From contig NZ_BONF01000008.1 in NCBI RefSeq assembly GCF_016862575.1, forward strand, positions 62,001 through 126,000: a stretch of DNA of 64,000 nt, read 5' to 3'. Both the position numbers and the translations under genes were made by a program. The notes beneath the pieces were generated by a model. That model did not search any database. It saw only the letters and a list, made by a program, of their open reading frames with translations, and was not told the DNA's origin. Source of the DNA: Catellatospora bangladeshensis (GTDB taxonomy: Bacteria; Actinomycetota; Actinomycetes; Mycobacteriales; Micromonosporaceae). Each line of letters begins with the position of its first letter. Position 1 is the first letter of the stretch. This document shows, one piece after another, positions 36,155 through 44,830 of the stretch.

Positions 36155-37441
36155 TCAGAACTCGACGCGCAGAACGCTCGCCACGTCCCTGACGAAGTCG
36201 AGCGTGCGCAGCTCGGCGACCGTGGCCGCGAGCGCCGCGTCGGGGGCCGAGTGGGTGACGATGACGAGGATCGCCTCGTCGCCGCGGCCCGACTGGTTGA
36301 CCGTGGCGATGGAGACGTCGTGGCGGGCGAAGACGCCGGCGACGGAGGCCAGCACACCGGCGCGGTCGGCGACGTCCAGGGAGACGTGGTAGCGGGTGCG
36401 GACCTCGCCCATCGGGTGCACGGTGAGGTCGGCGTACGCGGACTCGCTGGCGGCGCGGACCCCGGCCAGGCGGTTGCGGCCTACCGCGACCAGGTCGCCG
36501 AGCACGGCGGACGCGGTGGGCGCGCCGCCCGCGCCACGGCCGTAGAACATGAGCTGCCCGGCGGCCTCGGCCTCGACGAAGACGGCGTTGAACGCCTCGC
36601 CGACGCCCGCCAGCGGGTGGGTCCGCGGGATCATCGCGGGGTGCACGCGCACGCTGACGCCGCCGTCGGCGGTGCGCCCGGCGATGCACAGCAGCTTGAT
36701 GGTGCAGCCCATCGCCTTGGCGCTGGCCACGTCGGCCGCGCTGACCTCGGTGATGCCCTCGCGGTAGACGTCCTCGGCGCGCACCCGGGTGTGGAACGCG
36801 AGGCTGGCCAGGATCGCCGCCTTGGCGGCGGCGTCGAAGCCCTCCACGTCGGCGGTCGGGTCGGCCTCGGCGTAGCCGAGCGCGGTCGCCTCCTCCAGCG
36901 CCTCGGAGAACCCGGCGCCGGTGGCGTCCATCGCGGACAGGATGAAGTTGGTGGTGCCGTTGACGATGCCGGTGACCTGGGTGATGCGGTCGCCGTGCAG
37001 CGACTCGCGCAGCGGGCGCAGCAGCGGGATGGCCCCGGCGACGGACGCCTCGTAGTACAGGTCGGCGCCGCCCTCGGCGGCCGCGTCGTGCAGGCTGCCG
37101 CCGTCCTCGGCGAGCAGGGCCTTGTTGCCGGTGATCACGCTCTTGCCGGAGCGCAGCGCCTCGACCAGCCAGGTGCGGGCGGGTTCGATCCCGCCCACCA
37201 CCTCGATGACCACGTCCACGTCGTCGCGCTTGACCAGGCCGAGTGCGTCCGTGGTGAACAGCTCGGGGTCGACCGGCAGGTCGCCCCGGTCGCGGCCGGC
37301 ACGCCGGACGGCGATGCCGACCAGCTCGACGGGCGCGCCGATGCGCGCCGTGAGGTCGTCGGCCTGCTCGTGCAGCAACCGGACGACCTCCGAGCCGACG
37401 GCGCCGCATCCGAGCAGCGCCACCTTGACCGAGTCAGCCAC
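36155..37441 (-). CDS. hom: Homoserine dehydrogenase with C-terminal ACT domain
   Basis: This enzyme reduces aspartate semialdehyde to homoserine. The 428-residue protein has the Rossmann loop LLGCGAVGSEV (9-19), NKALLAEDGG, GIVNGTTNFIL and the catalytic region EADPTADVEGFDAAAK, then a C-terminal ACT domain (about 345-428, SLDVADRAGVLASVAGVF) that usually binds threonine for feedback inhibition. GTG 37441 is preferred because GGGAGACGAA precedes it; GTG 37462 would add seven residues. Downstream, a GC-rich foldback (36107-36138) may terminate it. Confidence 0.96.
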   Translation of the reverse strand: MADSVKVALLGCGAVGSEVVRLLHEQADDLTARIGAPVELVGIAVRRAGRDRGDLPVDPELFTTDALGLVKRDDVDVVIEVVGGIEPARTWLVEALRSGKSVITGNKALLAEDGGSLHDAAAEGGADLYYEASVAGAIPLLRPLRESLHGDRITQVTGIVNGTTNFILSAMDATGAGFSEALEEATALGYAEADPTADVEGFDAAAKAAILASLAFHTRVRAEDVYREGITEVSAADVASAKAMGCTIKLLCIAGRTADGGVSVRVHPAMIPRTHPLAGVGEAFNAVFVEAEAAGQLMFYGRGAGGAPTASAVLGDLVAVGRNRLAGVRAASESAYADLTVHPMGEVRTRYHVSLDVADRAGVLASVAGVFARHDVSIATVNQSGRGDEAILVIVTHSAPDAALAATVAELRTLDFVRDVASVLRVEF

Positions 37442-37488
37442 TTCGTCTCCCGTAACGCTCACCTGTCAGGGCCCCGCGTGCGCGTGCC

Positions 37489-38874
37489 CTACCCGACGTC
37501 CAACGCGAGGAGATCGTCTTCGGTCTCCCTGCGCACGATCACCCGTGCCTGCCCGTCGCGCACGGCCACCACCGGCGGCCGGGGCACGTGGTTGTAGTTG
37601 CTGGCCATGCTCCGGCAGTAGGCGCCGGTGCCGGGCACCGCGATAAGATCTCCGGGCCGGACGTCGGCAGGCAGGAATTCATCCTTCACCACCACGTCCC
37701 CGGCTTCACAATGTTTTCCCACCACGCGGGCAAGGATCGGCTCGGCCTGTGACGCACGCGACGCCAGGGTCGCCGAGTACGACGCGTCGTACAGCGCGGT
37801 GCGGATGTTGTCGCTCATGCCGCCGTCCACGCTGACGTACGTGCGCAGGCCGTCGAGCGGCTTGACCGTGCCGACCTCGTACAGCGTGAAGGTGGACGGG
37901 CCGACGATGGCGCGGCCGGGCTCGATGGACAGGTGCGGCTGGGCGATGCCCAGGCCCCGGCACTCGTCCTCGACGATCTTGAACATCCGCTTGGCCAGGT
38001 CACCGGCGGGCGACGGGGTGTCCTGGCTGGTGTACGCGATGCCGAAGCCGCCGCCCAGGTCCAGCTCGGGCAGCTCGGCGCCCAGCTCGGTCCGGATCCG
38101 GTCGTGCAGCGACAGCACGCGGCGGGCGCTCACCTCGAAGCCCGAGGTGTCGAAGATCTGCGAGCCGATGTGCGAGTGCAGGCCGCGCAGCTCCAGCGCG
38201 TCCTGCGCGAGGATGCGCCGGGCCGCCTCGAACGCGGTGCCCCCGGCCAGCGAGAAGCCGAACTTCTGGTCCTCGTGCGCGGTCGCGATGAACTCGTGCG
38301 TGTGCGCCTCGACTCCGACCGTCACCCGGATCATGACGCGCGGCCGGACCCCGCGCTCGCGGGCCACCGCCGCCAGCCGCTCGATCTCGTCGAACGAGTC
38401 GACCACGATGCGGCCCACCCCGGCCTCGACGGCGCGGGTCAGCTCGCGTACCGACTTGTTGTTGCCGTGCAGCGCGATCCGCGCCGGGTCCATGCCCGCG
38501 GCCAGGGCGGTGGCCAGCTCGCCGCCGCTGCACACGTCGAGGTGCATCTCCTCGTCGACCAGGATGCGCACCACGGCGCGGCACAGGAACGCCTTGCCCG
38601 CGTAGTACACGTGCGCGCCCTCGAACGCCTGCTTGAAGTCGCGGCAGCGGGCCCGGAAGTCCTCCTCGTCCAGCACGAACGCCGGGGTGCCGAACTCCTG
38701 CGCCAGGCTCGCCACGTCCAGCCCGCCGACGTGCAGCAGACCCGCCTCGTCCTTGGCGGCGGTCCGCGGCCACAGCGGGGTCATCAGCTCGTTGACATCG
38801 GCGGGGGTACGCAGCCAGGCGGGGCCGGTCCGGCCGATCTCACCGTGCAGGGCGCCTGCCTCATGAGCACGCAA
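37489..38874 (-). CDS. lysA: Diaminopimelate decarboxylase
   Basis: This PLP enzyme makes L-lysine from meso-diaminopimelate. The 461-residue protein has the Schiff-base lysine Lys94 in VYYAGKAFLCR, the HSHIGSQIF motif, the ELDLGGGFGIAY glycine loop, EPGRAIVG, and Cys in VGKHCEAGDVV with the later YDASYSA. The start is TTG 38874, eight bases after the argS stop; the resulting MRAHEAGALHGEIG N-terminus resembles other actinobacterial LysA. ATG 38784 would drop a conserved segment. Confidence 0.95.
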   Translation of the reverse strand: MRAHEAGALHGEIGRTGPAWLRTPADVNELMTPLWPRTAAKDEAGLLHVGGLDVASLAQEFGTPAFVLDEEDFRARCRDFKQAFEGAHVYYAGKAFLCRAVVRILVDEEMHLDVCSGGELATALAAGMDPARIALHGNNKSVRELTRAVEAGVGRIVVDSFDEIERLAAVARERGVRPRVMIRVTVGVEAHTHEFIATAHEDQKFGFSLAGGTAFEAARRILAQDALELRGLHSHIGSQIFDTSGFEVSARRVLSLHDRIRTELGAELPELDLGGGFGIAYTSQDTPSPAGDLAKRMFKIVEDECRGLGIAQPHLSIEPGRAIVGPSTFTLYEVGTVKPLDGLRTYVSVDGGMSDNIRTALYDASYSATLASRASQAEPILARVVGKHCEAGDVVVKDEFLPADVRPGDLIAVPGTGAYCRSMASNYNHVPRPPVVAVRDGQARVIVRRETEDDLLALDVG

Positions 38875-38880
38875 GGCGGT

Positions 38881-40524
38881 TCACATCCGTTCGGGGGCGG
38901 TCACGCCGAGCAGGCCGAGGCCGTTGGCGATGACGGTGCGGGTGGCGTCGTTGAGCCAGAGCCGGGCGACGTTGACGGGCTCGACCGATGCGTCCCCCAG
39001 GGGGAGCACCCGGCAGTTGTCGTAGAAGCGGTGGTACGCCCCGGCCAGCGACTCCAGGTAGCGGGCCACCCGGTGCGGCTCGCGCAGCTCCGCGGCGGTC
39101 TCCACCACCCCCGGGTAGTCGGCGAGCGCCTTGAGCAGGTCCAGCTCCTTCGGGTGGGACAGCAGCGCCGGGTCGAACGGCAGCGTGTCGCGGGTCAGCC
39201 CGGCGTCGGCGGTCTGCCGCCCCACGCCCGCGGTCCGCGCCGCGACGTACTGCACGTAGTAGACCGGGTTCTCGTTGCTCGCCCGGGTCCACAGCTCGAC
39301 GTCGATGTCGATGGGCGAGTCGATGCTGTAGCGGGCCAGCGCGTACCGGGACGCGTCCACGCCGATCGCCTCGACCAGGTCCTCCATCGTCACCACGGTG
39401 CCCGCGCGCTTGCTCATGCGCACCGGCTGACCGTCGCGGACCAGGTTCACCAGCTGGCCGATGAGGATCTCCAGGTTGACGTCCGGGTCGTCGCCGAAGC
39501 AGGCGGACATGGCCTTCATCCGGCCCACGTAGCCGTGGTGGTCGGCGCCCAGCATCAGGATGACCCGGTCCGCGCCCCGCTCGCGCTTGTCGAGGTAGTA
39601 GGCGCAGTCGGCGGCGAAGTACGTCCACGCGCCGTCGCTCTTGCGCAGCACCCGGTCCTTGTCGTCGCCGAAGTCGGTGGTGCGCAGCCAGGTCGCGCCG
39701 TCGGCCTCGTAGAGGTGGCCCTGCCCGCGCAGCCGCTCCAGGGCCAGGTCCAGCTCGCCCTTGTCGTGCAGGTCCTTCTCGTTGAAGTACACGTCGAAGG
39801 AGGTGCCGAACTCGGCCAGGGACGACTTGATCTGCGCGAACATCAGCTCGACGCCCTCGACCCGGAACGTCTCGGGGTCGTCGGCGTCCGGGCGCTTCGC
39901 CTTGACCGCCTCGGCGATCTCGGCGATGTACGCGCCGCCGTAGCCGTCCTCCGGCGTCGGCTCCCCGCGCGACGCGGCCAGCAGCGAGTTCGCGAACCGG
40001 TCGATCTGCGCGCCGGCGTCGTTGAAGTAGTACTCCGTGGTGACCTCGGCGCCGGACGCCTTGAGCAGCCGCGCGAGCGCGTCGCCGACCGCGGCCCAGC
40101 GGACCCCGCCCAGGTGGATCGGGCCGGTCGGGTTCGCCGAGACGAACTCCAGGTTGAGCCGCTGGCCGGCGAGCGCGACACCGTGCCCGTACGCACTCCC
40201 CCGGGTGACCACCAGGCGGGCCAGCTCGCCGGCCGCGGCGGCGTCGACCCGGATGTTCAGGAAGCCCGGCCCGGCGATCTCCACCGAGGCGATGCCTGAG
40301 ACTTTGCTGAGTTCCTCGGCCAGGGCGGCGGCCAGGTCACGCGGGTTGGCGCCGACCTTCTTGGCCACCTGAAGGGCCAGGTTGGTGGCGTAATCGCCGT
40401 GCTCCGGGTTGCGCGGTCGCTCCACCGTCGCCGCGGCCGGCAGGGCCGACATATCGAAGCTTCGTGCCGCGAAAACGGCTTTTGCGGCGGTCAGGACGGC
40501 GTCGGCGAGATTCGCGGGAGTCAC
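38881..40524 (-). CDS. argS: Arginyl-tRNA synthetase
   Basis: This class I synthetase charges tRNA-Arg. The 547-residue protein has the N-terminal Add-1 domain, the HIGH-equivalent [12 protein letters not shown] (131-142), the KMSKS-equivalent [13 protein letters not shown] and the C-terminal DALR anticodon-binding domain ending in [16 protein letters not shown] 40524 has TAGCAT six bases upstream, implying a leaderless transcript. lysA follows eight bases after its stop. Confidence 0.97.
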   Translation of the reverse strand: MTPANLADAVLTAAKAVFAARSFDMSALPAAATVERPRNPEHGDYATNLALQVAKKVGANPRDLAAALAEELSKVSGIASVEIAGPGFLNIRVDAAAAGELARLVVTRGSAYGHGVALAGQRLNLEFVSANPTGPIHLGGVRWAAVGDALARLLKASGAEVTTEYYFNDAGAQIDRFANSLLAASRGEPTPEDGYGGAYIAEIAEAVKAKRPDADDPETFRVEGVELMFAQIKSSLAEFGTSFDVYFNEKDLHDKGELDLALERLRGQGHLYEADGATWLRTTDFGDDKDRVLRKSDGAWTYFAADCAYYLDKRERGADRVILMLGADHHGYVGRMKAMSACFGDDPDVNLEILIGQLVNLVRDGQPVRMSKRAGTVVTMEDLVEAIGVDASRYALARYSIDSPIDIDVELWTRASNENPVYYVQYVAARTAGVGRQTADAGLTRDTLPFDPALLSHPKELDLLKALADYPGVVETAAELREPHRVARYLESLAGAYHRFYDNCRVLPLGDASVEPVNVARLWLNDATRTVIANGLGLLGVTAPERM

Positions 40525-40530
40525 CTGGCC

Positions 40531-40536
40531 ATGCTA
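40531..40536 (-). promoter_or_regulatory. -10 element of a probable leaderless argS promoter
   Basis: TAGCAT on the minus strand ends 6 bases before the argS GTG. A TAGACT (40543-40548) on the plus strand a few bases away could serve the divergent DUF3105 gene. Confidence 0.5.
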
Positions 40537-40610
40537 ACCGGGTAGACTCTGGCGATCTGCGTCCCACCACATGGCGGGCGCGCCCACCCCTCGATGTGAC
40601 GGACACCACG

Positions 40611-41411
40611 ATGAGCATCAGCACGCAGGGCGGCGAGCAGCACCGCCCCAATGTTGTGAAGGTCGGCGGCAAGCCCGCGGCCGGCGCCAAGCCGAACACC
40701 GGCGGCGGCAAGACCCCGCCCAAGGGCGGCAAGAGCGGCGGACCCAAGAAGCCGATCACGCCAATCAAGGTCAACCAGGGTCGCAACTGGGGCCCCATCG
40801 CGATGTTCGTCGCGGTCGGCGTGATCGCCGTCGGCATCATCGGCTGGGGTGCCTGGGCCGCGTTCCGCCCCGGTGGCGCCGGCTACGGCTGGGAGGACCG
40901 CGCCCAGGGCATCGACGGCATCACCCACTTCAGCCAGGACTTCGGCCGCGAGCACACCTACGACCAGGTGAAGTACGAGCAGAGCCCGCCAGTCGGCGGC
41001 AACCACTCGTACGTGTGGCAGACCTGCACGGGCAACGTCTACGACGCGCCCATCCCGAACGAGCACGCGATGCACTCCCTGGAGCACGGCGCGGTCTGGA
41101 TCACGTACCGCCCCGACCTGCCCGCCGACCAGGTGGCGAAGCTCGCGTCCCGGGTCACCGGCGTGGAGAAGATGTTCATGAGCCCGTACACGGGCCTGGA
41201 CAAGGCGATCTCGCTGCAGGCCTGGGGCTACCAGCTGAAGGTCGACAACGCCGACGACGCCCGCATCGGCGACTTCATCAGCGCGCTGCGCGTGAACGCG
41301 AGCCTCGAGGGCCCGACCGCCCTGTGCTCCGGCGGCAACACCGCCACCGGCGACAAGCCGCTGACCGAGCAGCAGGCCGCCGCGCTGCAAAACGGCGGGA
41401 TGCAGGGCTGA
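40611..41411 (+). CDS. DUF3105 domain membrane-anchored protein
   Basis: The 266-residue protein has a Lys/Gly/Pro-rich cytoplasmic N-terminus (1-56), one transmembrane helix (WGPIAMFVAVGVIAVGIIGW, 60-79) and an extracytoplasmic DUF3105 domain with PPVGGNHSYVWQTCTGNVYDAPIPNEHAMHSLEHGAVWI (cited in parts: PPVGGNHS, HAMHSLEHGAVW). The conserved histidines suggest metal binding; function is unknown. ATG 40611 is used; an in-frame GTG 15 bases earlier is possible. The DUF305 gene follows 10 bases later and the two are often paired. Confidence 0.88.
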   Translation: MSISTQGGEQHRPNVVKVGGKPAAGAKPNTGGGKTPPKGGKSGGPKKPITPIKVNQGRNWGPIAMFVAVGVIAVGIIGWGAWAAFRPGGAGYGWEDRAQGIDGITHFSQDFGREHTYDQVKYEQSPPVGGNHSYVWQTCTGNVYDAPIPNEHAMHSLEHGAVWITYRPDLPADQVAKLASRVTGVEKMFMSPYTGLDKAISLQAWGYQLKVDNADDARIGDFISALRVNASLEGPTALCSGGNTATGDKPLTEQQAAALQNGGMQG

Positions 41412-41421
41412 CGGGAGCACC

Positions 41422-42063
41422 ATGACCGACACGAGGAACAGCCCTCGCGGGTTCACGATCGTCAGCAAGCGAGGGCTGGCCCTCGTGGCCGCTGTGACGC
41501 TGCTGGTCGGGCTGGCGCTGGGCGCCGGCCTGACCCGCGTCCTCGGCAGCGGATCACCCGCCGACGACTCCGCCGAGGCGGGCTTCGCCCGCGACATGAC
41601 CGCCCACCACGCGCAGGCCGTGGCGATGGGCATCCTGGCGGCCAAGCAGGGCCACTCGCACGAGGTCCGCACCATCGGTGAGGACGTCGCGATGACCCAG
41701 CAGGGCCAGATCGGCATCATGAGCCAGTGGCTGCGCGACTGGGGCCTCAACCTCAACGGCACCGCCAAGCCGATGGCCTGGATGCCCGACGGCGACAAGG
41801 CGCTCATCAACGGCAACCTGATGCCGGGCATGGCCACCCAGGCCGAGATGGAAGCGCTGCAGAAGGCCACCGGCAAGGAGTTCGACCGCCTCTTCCTGGA
41901 CATGATGATCAAACATCACCTGGGCGGGGTGCACATGGTCGACGCGGTGCTCGCGGACTCCACCGACCCGGACGTGACCTGGCTCGCCAAGGGCATGAAG
42001 GCCGGCCAGACCGCTGAGATCTCCGACATGCAGCGCCTCCAGGAGACCCTGGCCAAGCGCTGA
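41422..42063 (+). CDS. DUF305 family extracytoplasmic protein
   Basis: The 213-residue protein has an N-terminal membrane anchor (residues 18-40) and a DUF305 helical domain with two His-rich motifs, RDMTAHHAQAVAM and LDMMIKHHLGGVHMV. The paired HH motifs resemble a ferritin-like four-helix bundle and are likely metal ligands. It is cotranscribed with the DUF3105 gene and followed by a strong terminator. The cellular role is unknown. Confidence 0.88.
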   Translation: MTDTRNSPRGFTIVSKRGLALVAAVTLLVGLALGAGLTRVLGSGSPADDSAEAGFARDMTAHHAQAVAMGILAAKQGHSHEVRTIGEDVAMTQQGQIGIMSQWLRDWGLNLNGTAKPMAWMPDGDKALINGNLMPGMATQAEMEALQKATGKEFDRLFLDMMIKHHLGGVHMVDAVLADSTDPDVTWLAKGMKAGQTAEISDMQRLQETLAKR

Positions 42064-42073
42064 ACGGACGACG

Positions 42074-42110
42074 AGAAAGGGCCCCGCCGGATTCCGGCGG
42101 GGCCCTTTCT
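42074..42110. terminator. Bidirectional intrinsic terminator
   Basis: A perfect 17-bp stem (42074-42090 with 42094-42110, loop ATT) begins with AGAAAGGG and ends in CCCTTTCT, giving T-rich tails on both strands. It lies between the converging DUF305 and LPXTG genes. Confidence 0.9.
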
Positions 42111-42127
42111 CAGTTCTGGCTGCGGGA

Positions 42128-42850
42128 TCAGGCCTCGGTCGGCAGGTCCCGGCGGCGGCGCACCATGAACAGGGTCACAGCGCCACCGGCGACGAGCACC
42201 AGACCGGCCAGCACGATGCCGGTCACGGCCGTACCGGTCACGGGCAGGCCCGGCTCCGACGGGGACGGCGCCGGGGTGCCCGACGGGTCCGGGCTGTCGG
42301 ACGGCTCCGGGGTGCCCGACGGCTCCGGCGAGGACGACGGCGACGGGCTCGTCGAGGTCGACGGGCTCGGGCTCGGCGAGCTCGGGGTTCCGGCGCAGGT
42401 GTGGCTCAGGTTGAAGTAGCCGTCCGCCGTCGCGCCCTCGACGTCGGCGGAGGCCGCGGTCAGCGTCCAGCCCGCGTCGGTGATCAGGTAGACGTGCTTG
42501 TCCGACGCGCCCGCGTTGTCGATGTAGCCGGACCAGCCGGTGCCCGTCGACGGCGCGGCCGAGTCCTTGCTCGTCACGACGGCGGTCGTGCCGTTGCTGA
42601 AGGTCGCGCTGAGCGAGGTGAAGTCGTCACCGCTCGCGTTCGGCAGCACGAAGTGCCAGCCGTCCTTGCCCGCGGGCAGCGAGGCGAACGGGCCGGTGCA
42701 GGACTTGGACCCGAAGCCGGCGGCCGTGGTCGGCACGTGCGAGCTGTGGATGGGGAGAGTCGTCCCGGCCCAGGCCGCAGTGGCCGTGCCGAGGGAGAGA
42801 AGGCCGGCGGCAGCAACAACCGCGAGGCGGGAAGTCCAGCGCTGGCGCAT
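42128..42850 (-). CDS. LPXTG-anchored cell wall surface protein
   Basis: The 240-residue protein has a signal peptide (1-28, ending AAWA), a globular domain of about 125 residues with two cysteines (KSCTG, SHTCAG), a Ser/Pro/Thr/Glu-rich wall-spanning linker (155-195), the sortase motif LPVTG, a hydrophobic helix and the RRRR tail. It should be attached to peptidoglycan by a sortase; no sortase gene is in the window. GAGGAACC precedes ATG 42850. Confidence 0.88.
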   Translation of the reverse strand: MRQRWTSRLAVVAAAGLLSLGTATAAWAGTTLPIHSSHVPTTAAGFGSKSCTGPFASLPAGKDGWHFVLPNASGDDFTSLSATFSNGTTAVVTSKDSAAPSTGTGWSGYIDNAGASDKHVYLITDAGWTLTAASADVEGATADGYFNLSHTCAGTPSSPSPSPSTSTSPSPSSSPEPSGTPEPSDSPDPSGTPAPSPSEPGLPVTGTAVTGIVLAGLVLVAGGAVTLFMVRRRRDLPTEA

Positions 42851-43008
42851 GGTTCCTCCGAGGAGATGGGTTTACGGAACGCCACATACTCGCTCGCCGC
42901 GGGGGTGCGCCGGATCGGATTAACCGGCTGGTAGCTGATGGGGCGCCGCGACATGCCATCGCCCGAACGGCCGAGCGGTATACCGGTTCGGTGACGGCGG
43001 AGGGACCT

Positions 43009-43014
43009 GATACT
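43009..43014 (+). promoter_or_regulatory. Candidate -10 element for the tRNA-Arg gene
   Basis: GATACT lies 16 bases before the tRNA 5' end, with TTCGGT 16 bases further upstream as a weak -35. Confidence 0.4.
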
Positions 43015-43030
43015 CTTTGTCGGTCGCTGA

Positions 43031-43105
43031 GCCCCCGTAGCTCAGGGGATAGAGCACCGCCCTCCGGAGGCGGGGGCGCAGGTTCGAATCCTGCCGGGGG
43101 CACCA
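43031..43105 (+). tRNA. tRNA-Arg (anticodon CCG), CCA encoded
   Basis: The cloverleaf is complete: acceptor GCCCCCG/CGGGGGC, D-arm GCTCAGGGGATAGAGC, anticodon stem CCGCC/GGCGG with loop CTCCGGA (anticodon CCG), T-arm with GGTTCGAATCC, discriminator A and encoded CCA. It decodes the common CGG codon. A hairpin follows 17 bases downstream. No integrase or duplicated tRNA 3' end is visible. Confidence 0.97.
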
Positions 43106-43122
43106 CGGTCTACCAGCACCAA

Positions 43123-43159
43123 GAAGCCGCTGAACTGCTAAGAGCAGATCAGCGGCTTC
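43123..43159 (+). terminator. Hairpin downstream of tRNA-Arg
   Basis: An 11-bp perfect stem (GAAGCCGCTGA 43123-43133 with 43149-43159) contains an inner CTGC/GCAG pair. There is no strong T-tract. Confidence 0.6.
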
Positions 43160-43226
43160 AACTGTATGTTCCGCCGCGCGGCTCCCATCCGGAGTCGGAC
43201 TCGAGCGCGGCGATCGGCCGATGTCA

Positions 43227-43252
43227 GCGGTGATATCATGGGATATCACCGC
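43227..43252. promoter_or_regulatory. Operator-like inverted repeat upstream of the VapB-like antitoxin gene
   Basis: GCGGTGATATC (43227-43237) and GATATCACCGC (43242-43252) are exact complements with a 4-base spacer. It lies 20 bases before the antitoxin start, where toxin-antitoxin complexes normally autoregulate. Confidence 0.75.
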
Positions 43253-43274
43253 CGGCGGACCCTCGGGAGCGATG

Positions 43275-43493
43275 ATGACCGACCTGCTCATCCGCGACGT
43301 GCCCGATGAGGTTGTCGCCGCCATCGACAGCAACGCCGGACGCCTCGGCCTGTCCCGAAGCGAATACCTGAGGCGGACGCTTGCCCAGGCTGCCCACAAG
43401 CCGGGCGCCGTCTCGATCGAGGATCTGACCCGGTTCGAGACCAGCTTCGGCGATCTGGCCGACGAGGAGACCATGCGGCAGGCGTGGCGATGA
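43275..43493 (+). CDS. VapB/FitA-like ribbon-helix-helix antitoxin
   Basis: The 72-residue protein has [34 protein letters not shown] (residues 3-36, cited by its ends [11 protein letters not shown] and [11 protein letters not shown]), a ribbon-helix-helix DNA-binding domain, then a C-terminal arm ([19 protein letters not shown]) of the kind that wraps the PIN toxin. ATG 43275 or the adjacent ATG 43272 follows GGGAGC. Its stop overlaps the toxin start (ATGA). The toxin gene is frameshifted. Confidence 0.85.
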   Translation: MTDLLIRDVPDEVVAAIDSNAGRLGLSRSEYLRRTLAQAAHKPGAVSIEDLTRFETSFGDLADEETMRQAWR

Positions 43494-43895
43494 CCTGGCT
43501 GATCGACAAGTCCGCGCTTGTCCGGCTGTCGACCAGTCCCGATGCCGCAGCGTGGGCCGATCGCATCGGCCGCGGATTGGTCCACGTCACCACGGTGACG
43601 CTTCTGCGAGGTCGGGTTCTCCGCACGCTCCGCCGGTGATCTGCGCACAGCATCGAGTCAACCGCCGCTGTCGCTGATGCCGGTCGAGTATCTGACGCCG
43701 GCCATGGAGCAGCGAGCGGTAGACGTTCAGTTACAGCTCGCCGATCGTGGCCTGCACCGGGCACCCGGCATTCCGGACCTGCTCATCGCCGCCGCGGCGG
43801 AACGCGCCGGCCATGTCCTGCTTCACCTGGACAAGGATTTCGAACTCATCGCGGACCTGACAGGCCAGGCCAACGAGCGCCTACGGATCGCCTGA
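43490..43895 (+). pseudogene. VapC-like PIN-domain toxin gene disrupted by a single-base frameshift
   Basis: The first frame reads [19 protein letters not shown] (Asp6 as the first PIN acidic residue) through VHVTTVTLL, then runs into a TGA at 43637 after ten aberrant codons. From base 43608 a different frame continues the PIN fold: [15 protein letters not shown], then [15 protein letters not shown] and [29 protein letters not shown] to the stop at 43895 (last segment cited in part; DLLIAAAAE and DKDFELIA hold the acidic residues). One extra base within 43601-43607 explains the break. The toxin is therefore probably dead unless it is a sequencing error. Confidence 0.85.
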
Positions 43896-43931
43896 CCGAC
43901 TGGACGTCGCCGGGGCCGTGCACTGCCCCGG

Positions 43932-44228
43932 TCAGTCGTCGAACTCGAACCCGGTCGCCTCCGCCAGCGCCATCAGCGCGCCCAGTTCCTCCAGCGCGGC
44001 GCGGTCCGTGCCGTAGGCGCAGAACATGCCGCCCTCCGGGTCGTAGTCGAACCGGCCGCCCAGTTCCGTCGCCTCGTGCTCGACGAGCAGCTCGGCGATT
44101 CCCTCCCAGAAGTACCCGTTGGGTTCGTGCCCCAGCTCCTCGATGAGCCCGTCGACGCTGGTGTCGCCCGCGTTCAGCAGCAGCGAGTACCTGCCGGCGT
44201 CGGTCTCGATCAATTTCAGCGGTGTCAT
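43932..44228 (-). CDS. Imm51-like immunity protein, orphan
   Basis: The 98-residue acidic protein matches my recollection of the Imm51 family: KLIETDAGRYSLLLNAGD, ELGHEPNGYFWEGIAELLV, FDYDPEGGMFCAYG and the C-terminal ALEELGALMALAEATGFEFDD (cited as ends ALEELGALMA and GFEFDD). Imm51 proteins are thought to neutralise polymorphic toxins. No toxin gene is adjacent. ATG 44228 is the start. Confidence 0.7.
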   Translation of the reverse strand: MTPLKLIETDAGRYSLLLNAGDTSVDGLIEELGHEPNGYFWEGIAELLVEHEATELGGRFDYDPEGGMFCAYGTDRAALEELGALMALAEATGFEFDD

Positions 44229-44270
44229 CGGCGCAGCATCGCACAGGATTTCGACGCTCCGGCCGTCACC

Positions 44271-44699
44271 TCATGGATGCGCCGCCGCCCCCGGCTCCGC
44301 GTCGCCAACGGCCGGTGCCGCGCTGCGCAGCGGCTCCACGGCGGGCGCCGCTGTCCCGGCCGGGGCGGGAGCGTCCTTGGTGCGCTGGTGGTGCTCCCAG
44401 GCGGCCCGCTCGTCGGCGTCCTGGCGGGCACGGGCCTTCGCCTGCGCCACGTCCTCGGCCAGGCCGCCGGACTCCCGCCATACCGCATGCCCGCGCAGCA
44501 CCCAGGCGAAGGCCGCGGCGGCGAGGAGGATCAGGCACAGCGTGAAGGCGACACTCGCCAGCCCGACCACGAACGGAGCCAGGTCGCGGAGCTGGTAGTC
44601 GAGGTTGCCCGCGCAGACCAGGCCGACGAGCCCGACACCCAGCGCGGTGGCCGCCAGCGCGTAGAGCCGTGGCGACTGACTGGGATGCGAGTTCCTCAT
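44271..44699 (-). CDS. Small membrane protein of unknown function
   Basis: The 142-residue protein has two transmembrane segments (residues 12-29 and 41-64) and a soluble C-terminal tail rich in Ala and charged residues (DVAQAKARARQDADERAAWEHH, cited in part) that may be helical. No family is recognised. ATG 44699 has no good ribosome binding site, so the start is uncertain. Confidence 0.6.
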   Translation of the reverse strand: MRNSHPSQSPRLYALAATALGVGLVGLVCAGNLDYQLRDLAPFVVGLASVAFTLCLILLAAAAFAWVLRGHAVWRESGGLAEDVAQAKARARQDADERAAWEHHQRTKDAPAPAGTAAPAVEPLRSAAPAVGDAEPGAAAHP

Positions 44700-44752
44700 G
44701 AGCAGCAGATAGTGCCACAGGGGTTGATCGCGCCGCTGCCCCGCACGTAAAA

Positions 44753-44778
44753 ACCCGGCTCCACGAGGGAGGCCGGGT
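44753..44778 (-). terminator. Intrinsic terminator of the NYN-domain gene
   Basis: ACCCGGC (44753-44759) pairs with GCCGGGT (44772-44778), and the minus strand continues TTTTTACG. It lies about 50 bases after the NYN stop. Confidence 0.75.
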
Positions 44779-44830
44779 GAGTTATGTCTCGAAGCTACCA
44801 GCGGCCGGACAGGCACGTCAATGACGGCGG

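Noticed and set aside
42851-43030. Small genes between the LPXTG gene and the tRNA
   Set aside because: Open frames here have no start signals or recognisable content; one overlaps the tRNA itself.
43031-43895. Genomic island integrated at tRNA-Arg
   Set aside because: There is no integrase, and no second copy of the tRNA 3' end was noticed in the window.
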